Origin: Pseudomonadota bacterium
GTDB lineage: Bacteria; Myxococcota_A; Polyangia; Polyangiales; Polyangiaceae
Assembly (NCBI GenBank): GCA_023411445.1
Contig: JAEYOT010000013.1
Span: forward strand, 1 to 5,554
DNA length: 5,554 nt
Direction of reading: 5' to 3'
Every line of letters begins with the position of its first letter. Position 1 is the first letter of the stretch. Shown here in pieces: positions 1-4,612 of the stretch. A model generated the notes under the pieces. The model worked only from the letters and a program-made list of their open reading frames with translations, did not search any database and had not been told where the DNA came from. Made by a program: the position numbers and the translations under genes.

Positions 1-152
1 GGCGCGGCCGGCGCGGGCTCGGGCTCGGGCGCGACGGCCGGCGCGGGAGCCGCCGGCGTGGGCTGTCCGGTGAAGGGCGATGGAGCGGGCGCGCTCGTTT
101 GGGCCAGCGCCGTCACGGGTAAGAACACTGAAAGGAGGGCGGCTTGGCGCAT
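1..152 (-). CDS. Secreted Pro/Ala-rich protein, N-terminal part (partial)
   Basis: An open frame starts at ATG 152-150 and runs off the left edge without a stop, giving 50 visible residues. Residues 1-17 look like a classical Sec signal peptide: a short basic start (MRQ), a hydrophobic core rich in Leu, Val and Ala, and an Ala-Leu-Ala cleavage site followed by Gln18. After it, almost every residue is Pro or Ala with a few Glu (Pro-Glu-Pro-Glu around 42-46). Such stretches are common as flexible linkers after the signal peptide of exported proteins. The domain that would reveal function lies outside the window. No clear Shine-Dalgarno sequence precedes the ATG, so the start rests on the signal peptide. 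Leu11 uses TTA, rare in such GC-rich DNA. The gene points the same way as the SPFH operon but is separated from it by 216 nt, so it is probably its own unit. Confidence 0.65.
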   Translation of the reverse strand, partial: MRQAALLSVFLPVTALAQTSAPAPSPFTGQPTPAAPAPAVAPEPEPAPAA

Positions 153-190
153 GTCGAAGCGTCGGCCGCGATGCTCGCGACCGATCACTG

Positions 191-221
191 AGCATACCCT
201 TGAGAGTGGGCTTGCGATCAA
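191..221 (-). promoter_or_regulatory. Weak sigma70-like promoter candidate for the secreted-protein gene
   Basis: On the minus strand, TTGATC (221-216) and TATGCT (196-191) lie 19 nt apart, upstream of the ATG at 152. The hexamers resemble -35 and -10 boxes, but the spacer is longer than the preferred 17 nt. The site would give a leader of about 30 nt. It could easily be chance; it stands out mainly because the surrounding DNA is so GC-rich. Confidence 0.25.
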
Positions 222-273
222 GTCCGTGTTTGGTGAGACCCAGCGCGCAAGATTGCCACGCCGCTTTTCTCGA

Positions 274-292
274 GCGCACGCGCGACGTGCGC
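274..292. other. GC-rich stem-loop in the intergenic region
   Basis: GCGCACG (274-280) and CGTGCGC (286-292) form a perfect 7-bp stem around a 5-nt loop. It lies in the gap between the SPFH operon and the secreted-protein gene. No T-run follows on either strand, so it is not a standard intrinsic terminator. In DNA made mostly of CG dinucleotides, such stems arise easily. Confidence 0.3.
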
Positions 293-346
293 GCCGCGCT
301 CACGCGCGCCCACATCAGCGCCTTTGCCAGGAGGCGCCGTGAAGGG

Positions 347-364
347 CGCGCGCGAACGCGCGCG
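347..364 (-). terminator. Possible terminator or 3' stem-loop of the operon
   Basis: CGCGCGCG (347-354) and CGCGCGCG (357-364) can form a stem of at least 7 bp closed by a GAAC loop. On the minus strand it starts 4 nt after the TGA (371-369) of the last operon gene, which is where an operon-end hairpin would sit. There is no T-tract after it, so it is not canonical. It could instead protect the 3' end of the transcript or help Rho-dependent termination. Low sequence complexity makes a chance origin possible. Confidence 0.35.
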
Positions 365-368
365 AGGC

Positions 369-1271
369 TCAGGCCACGGGCGGGCCGCCGATGACGCCGC
401 CGGCTGCGGCGATCAGCTGCGTGCCCTTCGGCACGATGCTGAGCTCCAAGCGACTGGCTTGCAGCATGTTTTGCGTCTCCAACAGCTCGAACAGCGCCGC
501 GGAGATCTCCGGATCTTTCGCGACGCGAGCGAGCGCGGTGCCCACGATGTGCGGCCGAGTTGCCGCGGCCTTGGCGAACTCCACGGCCGCGGAGCGCTCG
601 GCGGTAGAGCGGATCACGTTCACGCGGTTGGCGCCGTCCTGCTGGATCGCCGCGGTGACTTGTCGCAGTCGGTTCACCACCTTCTGCTCGATCTGATTGA
701 TCATGCCGATGTCGCGGAAGTGCACCTTGCGGATGTAGGTGCTGCCGACCATGTAGCCCCACTCGCGCGACTTGCTGCTCACCTCTTCGCGCACCATTTG
801 GCTCATGGGGTGCCGGTTCTCCAACATGTCCGACAGCTTCATGTTGGACAGGCAGCGCACGGTGGCGTTGGAGACGTTGGCGCGCAAGGAGCCGACCGGA
901 TCCGTGTTCTTGTACAAGTAAGCGAGCGGGTCGCTCACGAACATTTCGCACCACACGCCGATGCCCATGGGCGCGCCCTCTTCGGAGTTCACGGGCTGAC
1001 TGCGCAGGTAAACCTGGTCCAGCCGCATGTCCACCGTGCGCTTGCGCCCGAAGATGGGCACCAGCGCCGCGAACGGCCCCATGGTGAGCCAAGGCCAATG
1101 AATGCCCGGCTCGGTGATGACCAGGCGCACCTTGCCGAACAGCTCGAACACCACGCACTCGCGCTCCCGCACGATCACGTAGATGCCGAGCACGCGCACC
1201 CAGAACAGGAAAAACGGCATCGCGATGAAGCTGCCGAAGAACGAGATGGCGAAAGCCAGCAAGAAGTCCAT
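369..1271 (-). CDS. SPFH/band 7 domain membrane protein, second of a pair (HflC/stomatin-like)
   Basis: This 300-residue protein has a strongly hydrophobic N-terminus (about residues 3-33), enough for one or two membrane passes. A band 7 fold follows: beta-rich sequence with Glu-Pro-Gly-Ile-His-Trp-Pro near 54-60, a variant of the family's GPG-x-x-x-x-x-P turn, and an amphipathic stretch around 165-215. Residues 215-265 are Ala/Glu-rich and probably coiled, and the end carries an Ile-Val-Pro-Lys-Gly-Thr segment (279-284) typical of SPFH C-termini. SPFH proteins form membrane-associated ring or cage assemblies that organise lipid domains and, in HflK/HflC, restrain the FtsH protease. The ATG shares one base with the stop of the first SPFH gene (TAATG), and AGGAGG (1287-1282) lies 10 nt upstream inside that gene, so the two are probably translated together as a hetero-oligomer. 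It is too divergent to call HflC outright, and no protease gene is adjacent. Confidence 0.85.
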   Translation of the reverse strand: MDFLLAFAISFFGSFIAMPFFLFWVRVLGIYVIVRERECVVFELFGKVRLVITEPGIHWPWLTMGPFAALVPIFGRKRTVDMRLDQVYLRSQPVNSEEGAPMGIGVWCEMFVSDPLAYLYKNTDPVGSLRANVSNATVRCLSNMKLSDMLENRHPMSQMVREEVSSKSREWGYMVGSTYIRKVHFRDIGMINQIEQKVVNRLRQVTAAIQQDGANRVNVIRSTAERSAAVEFAKAAATRPHIVGTALARVAKDPEISAALFELLETQNMLQASRLELSIVPKGTQLIAAAGGVIGGPPVA

Positions 1272-2269
1272 TACTTGACGCCCTCCTGCCCGACCAGCAC
1301 GAGCTGGCGTGAGCGCTTGAACAGGTTGAGCTTGGCGTTGCGCACGTAGGCCTGGAGCGCGCCTGGCCCATTGGCGCGAAGCTGGGTCAGCTGCTCCGCC
1401 AGCATCACCAGCGGCTCCACCTCCGCCTGCGCGTTGAGCGTCTCGATCTCGACGGCGCGCTTGGACATCACGATCTTCTGATCAGCCGCGGCCTGCGCCA
1501 AGCTGATCTCGCTGGAGACGTGGTTGTGCGCCGTGTTGATGGCGGCGAGCGCCGAGTCCACGTCGGGCGGGGCGTCGATGGCCGTGATCAGCGCCGCGTC
1601 CAAATCGATGCCGTAACGAGCCGACGCCGAGGCGCACTGCTCATCCATGCGATCGCTGAGATCTCTCAGGTTCTTACGCAGGTCGTTGATCGAGATACCT
1701 TGAACGGCCGCGTCTGGACCGATCGCGGTCGGCAGCGGTTGCGTCTCCGGCGGCGCTTCGAAATTGGCGACGCGGTCGCGCAGCACCGAGATGAAGTAGC
1801 CCATCACGTGGGCGACCGGGTTCTTCACGCCGAACAGGTAGGCGTAGAGGTTGCGCTCCGCCACCGTGAAGCGGAGCTGACCTGAGAGGCCCGTGTTCAG
1901 CTGGTCCTTGGTCACCGCGTCGAGCAGCTGACCGCTGTGGTTGGCGCCTGGGTTCTCGGGATCGTAAGCGATCGACACCGTTACGGTCGCGCCCGACACT
2001 TTGTGGACGCGCTGCCACGGCAGCTTCCAGTAAAAGCCTGGCCCCACCACGCGCACCTGCGGGTAGATGTAGCGCTGGCGCTCGTCCGGCCGCAGCGTCT
2101 CGGAGATGGGGTCTTGCAGCGTCGTCGAATCGCCGATGCGCTGCGCGCGACCGAACGTCGTGAGCACGGCACGTTCGTTCGGACCTATCGTGTAGAACCC
2201 GAACAGCCCGTAGCGAGTGAAGAACCAGATGATGAATCCAAGCGGGAACGCGACCAGGATCTCAGCCAT
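1271..2269 (-). CDS. SPFH/band 7 domain membrane protein, first of a pair (HflK/stomatin-like)
   Basis: This 332-residue protein opens with one hydrophobic segment (about 4-27). A band 7 domain follows, with the family signature Gly-Pro-Gly-Phe-Tyr-Trp-Lys-Leu-Pro at 76-84. A second family hallmark is at 220-243: Gly-Ile-Asp-Leu, then an Ile-x-x-Ile-Asp-x-Pro run and an Ala-rich helix. Residues 245-300 are rich in Ala, Glu and Gln, as in the long coiled coil of HflK/HflC and flotillins. The role is probably a membrane scaffold with the next gene product. The frame is open back to 2443, but the extra 58 residues overlap the beta-lactamase gene in another frame and are not hydrophobic. ATG 2269 puts the membrane segment at the N-terminus and leaves a 40-nt gap. 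No good Shine-Dalgarno sequence precedes it, so translation may be weak or coupled. Confidence 0.85.
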   Translation of the reverse strand: MAEILVAFPLGFIIWFFTRYGLFGFYTIGPNERAVLTTFGRAQRIGDSTTLQDPISETLRPDERQRYIYPQVRVVGPGFYWKLPWQRVHKVSGATVTVSIAYDPENPGANHSGQLLDAVTKDQLNTGLSGQLRFTVAERNLYAYLFGVKNPVAHVMGYFISVLRDRVANFEAPPETQPLPTAIGPDAAVQGISINDLRKNLRDLSDRMDEQCASASARYGIDLDAALITAIDAPPDVDSALAAINTAHNHVSSEISLAQAAADQKIVMSKRAVEIETLNAQAEVEPLVMLAEQLTQLRANGPGALQAYVRNAKLNLFKRSRQLVLVGQEGVK

Positions 2270-2309
2270 AGCGGCAGAGACTACAACAGTCCGCCCGCTC
2301 CAAGGCGCT

Positions 2310-3188
2310 TCAGAGCAAGCCGCGGGCGCGTAGCACGCGCTCGGTGACGCGGCGTCGAACCGGAATCCTATCCATGCCTGCGGCGAAGCTATCGAGCAAC
2401 GTCGCGAAGAAGACGCGGCGCTCGCCCAGCTCCAGCCAGCCAACGAACCAGCCGAGATCCTCGGCCTCTTCAGGCTTGCGGGTCATGCCCGTCTTGCCCC
2501 GGAGCACGTAAGTTTCCGTCACGTCCAGAGTCATGATGTCGCGCACGATGTCGGCCGTGCGCGCCGAAATGGGGAGCTGATTGCCGTCAAAGCGTCGCAA
2601 GAACTCGATCTGCTCGACCGGTGAGATGCGTAGGCCGCCCCAGAGCCAGAACTTGTCGACGCCGCCCGAGATGTCGCGGTTGCCGTAGTGCAGCTTGCTC
2701 ACCCAGTCCCGCTCGACCTCTTCTCCCACTTGACGCGCCAACGCTTGGTAGCAGGGCACGCACGACAGCCGGAACGCGTCGCGAAAGGACAAGTCTTGGT
2801 TCCAAGCGTCGATCGCGTACTGCTTGCCGTCCCATTTCATGATCGTGTCCGGCCCCTCCACAGCGCCGGTCTCTAGGGCGATCATGCTGTTCGGGATCTT
2901 GAAGGTGGAGGCCGGGATGTAACGGCGCTGGCAGCGCGCCACGTCGCTGCACGTCAGCTTGCCGTCCAGCGTGTCCAGGAGCGCGATCGTGCCGGTCGTG
3001 CCCTCGGCTTCGAGCTCACGAGTGAGCTCCGGGAGCTCGACGATGCCGGCCGCGCCCGGCTGCTTGGCGCGTGCAGGCTCCTCCCCGCGCGAGGGCTCTG
3101 CCGCGGCTTGCGGCGCGAGCGGCGCCGGGGCCGGACCGCACGCCATGAGACACATCGCGAAGCCGAACAGAGCGCGGGCAGGCAGCAT
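2310..3188 (-). CDS. Class D (OXA-type) beta-lactamase-fold lipoprotein
   Basis: With the 3188 start the product has 292 residues. A lipoprotein signal with lipobox Leu-Met-Ala-Cys (Cys17) is followed by a Pro/Ala-rich linker to about residue 48. The class D motifs are all present and in order: Ser-Thr-Phe-Lys (94-97; nucleophile Ser94, Lys97 the expected carbamylated base), Ser-Cys-Val (142-144), Tyr-Gly-Asn (168-170), Lys-Phe-Trp-Leu (179-182; Trp181 matches the OXA-10 Trp that stabilises the carbamylated Lys), Lys-Thr-Gly (232-234), Gly-Trp-Phe-Val-Gly-Trp (246-251), and an Arg near 278 at the expected carboxylate-binding position. It should acylate, and probably hydrolyse, beta-lactams while anchored in the envelope. 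The BlaR1/MecR1 sensor domain has the same fold, so a penicillin-sensing role in this sigma-factor operon is an alternative. Unusual features are the Cys-Val-Pro-Cys at 143-146 overlapping the second motif, and Cys80/Cys86, near the OXA-10 disulfide position. Confidence 0.93.
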   Translation of the reverse strand: MLPARALFGFAMCLMACGPAPAPLAPQAAAEPSRGEEPARAKQPGAAGIVELPELTRELEAEGTTGTIALLDTLDGKLTCSDVARCQRRYIPASTFKIPNSMIALETGAVEGPDTIMKWDGKQYAIDAWNQDLSFRDAFRLSCVPCYQALARQVGEEVERDWVSKLHYGNRDISGGVDKFWLWGGLRISPVEQIEFLRRFDGNQLPISARTADIVRDIMTLDVTETYVLRGKTGMTRKPEEAEDLGWFVGWLELGERRVFFATLLDSFAAGMDRIPVRRRVTERVLRARGLL

Positions 3189-3192
3189 GCCG

Positions 3193-3198
3193 CCCCTT
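3193..3198 (-). promoter_or_regulatory. Ribosome binding site deciding the beta-lactamase start
   Basis: AAGGGG (3198-3193) lies 4 nt before ATG 3188. The upstream in-frame ATG at 3203 has no purine-rich sequence before it and would add only five residues (MLRGG) ahead of the signal peptide. The downstream ATG is therefore preferred, although 3203 cannot be excluded. Confidence 0.5.
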
Positions 3199-3218
3199 AG
3201 CATCGGCCGAGCGCGCTG

Positions 3219-3659
3219 TCAGTCCGGCCGCCCCTCGCCTTTGCGCGGACGACCAGGGCCACCCAGGGGGAAGCGGCGACCACGCTTTTCCATCAGCGTC
3301 TTAAATTGCTCCTTCTGCTCCTGGTCGAGCACCTCACGGATTTCTCCATCCATGCGCGTGCGAAGCTCCGACAGCTCGCCGCCACACTTCTCGTACATGG
3401 CGCGCGTGAGCTTGCGATGCTCGCCGCGGTGCCGTTGCATGATGGTGCGCACTTGCTTCCGCTGCTCGCGCGTCAGATCCAGCTTCTTCGATAAGGCTTC
3501 GAAGTGGATGGCTTCTTGCGCATCTGGGCGCCCATCGCCCAACACTTCAGCCACGCGCTTGCTCGCAACGGCGTAGCCCGCAGCCCCGCCAGCGCCAGCT
3601 CCGAGCGCGAAGATGCCCAGCACCACCGCGTACACCTTGAGCTTGGTCGAGATCACCAT
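3219..3659 (-). CDS. Membrane-anchored Spy/CpxP/CnrX-like periplasmic sensor or chaperone
   Basis: This 146-residue protein has an uncleaved-looking N-terminal membrane anchor (about 7-31, Gly/Ala/Val-rich). A charged, all-helical periplasmic part follows, with an LTxxQ motif (Leu62-Thr-Arg-Glu-Gln66) and a second related repeat Leu-Asp-Gln-Glu-Gln (111-115). This is the pattern of the Spy/CpxP/ZraP and CnrX group, which includes ATP-independent periplasmic chaperones and metal sensors. The tail (127-146) is Gly/Arg/Pro-rich. It has His52, His77, His81 and Cys92, but by my unaided comparison with remembered CnrX it does not keep the His-x3-Met metal-site pair near the C-terminus. Its position right after the sigma and putative anti-sigma genes, a 7-nt overlap with the latter and a GGAG 8 nt before the ATG favour a sensory partner that acts on the anti-sigma factor. 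Confidence 0.8.
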   Translation of the reverse strand: MVISTKLKVYAVVLGIFALGAGAGGAAGYAVASKRVAEVLGDGRPDAQEAIHFEALSKKLDLTREQRKQVRTIMQRHRGEHRKLTRAMYEKCGGELSELRTRMDGEIREVLDQEQKEQFKTLMEKRGRRFPLGGPGRPRKGEGRPD

Positions 3660-3928
3660 ATCGATAGCTCCGTGTCGTCCGTGATCGCCAGCGCCTCGTT
3701 CACCTGGTCATCGACCGAGACGGCCCACACCAGCGCCAGCGCGGCGGCCAGCATGCCGATCGGGAAGAAGCGCCGGGCTGGGGCGCTCAGCGAGCTCAGC
3801 GAGAGCACCTGCTCCTCGGCGATGCGGCTCATCACCCGGCTGGAGAAGTCTGCGCGCGGGCGGATCCCCGCCGTGCCTAACGCCAGCCGCGCGAGGCGCT
3901 GATCGATGTCTTCGTGCTCGTGGCTCAT
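3653..3928 (-). CDS. Small single-pass putative anti-sigma factor (CnrY-like architecture)
   Basis: This 91-residue protein has a charged N-terminal part (1-52), one membrane segment (about 54-72) and an acidic tail of about 19 residues. The N-terminal part contains Asp-Phe-Ser-Ser-Arg-Val-Met-Ser (27-34), similar to the short helix that membrane anti-sigma factors lay on region 2 or 4 of their sigma factor. This N-in, short C-out layout and size match CnrY of the CnrYXH system. There is no cysteine at all, so it is not a zinc-binding (ZAS, HxxxCxxC) anti-sigma. Its ATG overlaps the sigma stop by 4 nt (ATGA), giving the 1:1 synthesis usual for sigma/anti-sigma pairs. The assignment rests on context and topology, because sequence conservation in this class is low. 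It may hold the sigma factor at the membrane until the next gene product signals release. Confidence 0.72.
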   Translation of the reverse strand: MSHEHEDIDQRLARLALGTAGIRPRADFSSRVMSRIAEEQVLSLSSLSAPARRFFPIGMLAAALALVWAVSVDDQVNEALAITDDTELSIW

Positions 3929-4452
3929 TGCCCTTCACTCCTCTTGCGCAGCGCCGCGCGGGCGCGCACCAATCGCTGCTCCACCGCGCCTTCGCTACAC
4001 TGTAGTACTTCCGCTATCTCCGGCGACGTCATGCCTTCCACGGCCTTGAGCACCAGCGCCGCTCGTTGCTCGGGCGGCAGGTCGCTCATCCAATCCGAGA
4101 GCTCCGCGAGCGCGAGCTTCTGCTCGGCCGACGCCAGGTCCGAGCTGGATTCGTCGGCGGTGTCGGTCGGCCTCGGGCGGCGTGCCCGACTGCGCATCGC
4201 GTCGATCGCTTGATTGGTCACGATCCTGTAGAGCCAAGTCGATACGTTCGCACGGCCGTCGAACTCGCCGCTCACCAAGGCGCGGTAGGCCTTCACGTAC
4301 GCCTCCTGCACCACGTCCTCCGCGTCGATAGCGCTGCCGAGCATCCTAGCCCCCAGCCTGACGAGGCGAACGTTGGTTGCGTCGACGATCTGCTGAAAAG
4401 CCGCCGTGTCCCCAGAGCGGACACGCCGAGCGGCTTCGCCGAGATTGTCCAA
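3925..4452 (-). CDS. ECF-family RNA polymerase sigma factor
   Basis: This 175-residue protein has the two-domain layout of ECF (sigma70 group 4) factors. Region 2 covers about 17-92 and includes Asp-Ala-Glu-Asp-Val-Val-Gln-Glu (43-50) and Ser-Thr-Trp-Leu-Tyr-Arg-Ile (71-77). An acidic linker (95-118) follows. Region 4 covers about 124-170, with Leu-Pro-Pro-Glu-Gln-Arg (125-130) and a helix-turn-helix around 142-163. The start is TTG 4452: the frame is closed upstream by a TGA, AGGGAG lies 5 nt before the TTG, and no ATG or GTG falls between the TTG and region 2. It heads a set of six minus-strand genes. It should recruit RNA polymerase to a dedicated promoter, probably the paired element found on both sides of the intergenic region, and is probably autoregulated and held inactive by the overlapping downstream gene product. 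Confidence 0.95.
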   Translation of the reverse strand: MDNLGEAARRVRSGDTAAFQQIVDATNVRLVRLGARMLGSAIDAEDVVQEAYVKAYRALVSGEFDGRANVSTWLYRIVTNQAIDAMRSRARRPRPTDTADESSSDLASAEQKLALAELSDWMSDLPPEQRAALVLKAVEGMTSPEIAEVLQCSEGAVEQRLVRARAALRKRSEGQ

Positions 4453-4457
4453 TGGAT

Positions 4458-4463
4458 CTCCCT
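4458..4463 (-). promoter_or_regulatory. Ribosome binding site deciding the TTG start of the sigma gene
   Basis: AGGGAG (4463-4458) lies 5 nt upstream of TTG 4452. With the in-frame TGA just upstream, it leaves TTG as the only reasonable initiation codon. A TTG start usually lowers translation, which would suit a regulator needed in small amounts. Confidence 0.7.
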
Positions 4464-4482
4464 GCTTGAGTCACTCTATGCC

Positions 4483-4512
4483 TGGGACGCGCCGGACTCG
4501 GCCTTCCCTACG
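4483..4512 (-). promoter_or_regulatory. ECF-type promoter candidate of the sigma operon
   Basis: On the minus strand, CGTAGGGA (4512-4505) and CGTCCCA (4489-4483) are separated by exactly 15 nt, ending 30 nt before the TTG start. The identical two blocks with the identical spacer length occur in the opposite direction upstream of the EF-hand gene. The downstream half resembles the CGTC -10 element common in ECF promoters, and the upstream GGGA the -35 side. The natural reading is autoregulation by the sigma factor encoded just downstream. Confidence 0.72.
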
Positions 4513-4520
4513 GAGTCGGG
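4492..4520. repeat. Imperfect inverted repeat overlapping the sigma promoter
   Basis: CCGGACTCGG (4492-4501) and CGGAGTCGGG (4511-4520) pair at 8 of 10 positions around a 9-nt loop. The arms cover part of the promoter spacer and the edge of the -35 block. It could be a regulator-binding site or a chance pairing. The EF-hand promoter has no equivalent that I can see. Confidence 0.3.
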
Positions 4521-4557
4521 TCGAAAAAGCGCTGCCCGAAGCTCGGAGCGATGAGGG

Positions 4558-4587
4558 CGTAGGGATCGACCGGGTCGCGGCGTCCCA
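4558..4587 (+). promoter_or_regulatory. ECF-type promoter candidate of the EF-hand lipoprotein gene
   Basis: CGTAGGGA (4558-4565), a 15-nt spacer and CGTCCCA (4581-4587) end 25 nt before ATG 4613. All fifteen block positions and the spacer length match the sigma operon element, while the spacer sequences differ. This is expected of two promoters read by one sigma factor, and it makes the EF-hand gene a likely regulon member. Confidence 0.72.
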
Positions 4588-4612
4588 CGCGCTGACAGGA
4601 GCACAACACCAC

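Noticed and set aside
1..60. GC-rich tandem-like repeat at the left edge
   Set aside because: The repetition is explained by Pro/Ala/Glu codons of the secreted protein; units are irregular and need no separate repeat call.
324..1349. Long 341-residue plus-strand open frame
   Set aside because: It lies antisense to the second SPFH gene and extends into the first, and its product is an Arg/His/Ala-rich composition typical of the opposite strand of GC-rich coding DNA. No ribosome site or domain is visible.
2270..2443. N-terminal extension of the first SPFH protein to ATG 2443
   Set aside because: It overlaps the end of the beta-lactamase gene in another frame, is not membrane-like, and would bury the hydrophobic segment that starts at residue 2 from ATG 2269.
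3012..3036. Palindrome GAGCTCAC-GA-GTGAGCTC followed by another GAGCTC
   Set aside because: It falls in the beta-lactamase coding sequence and is explained by repeated Glu-Leu codons (GAG CTC and similar).
2959..3576. 205-residue plus-strand open frame
   Set aside because: Antisense to the beta-lactamase and sensor genes, Ser/Arg-rich, no family resemblance; a shadow frame.
3653..3928. Zinc-binding (ZAS-type) anti-sigma factor
   Set aside because: The protein has no cysteine and no HxxxCxxC, so the zinc class does not apply although the anti-sigma role remains likely.
4406..4612. Upstream extension of the EF-hand protein to ATG 4406
   Set aside because: It runs through the sigma start codon and both promoter elements. 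ATG 4613 has a ribosome site and begins a lipoprotein signal peptide.
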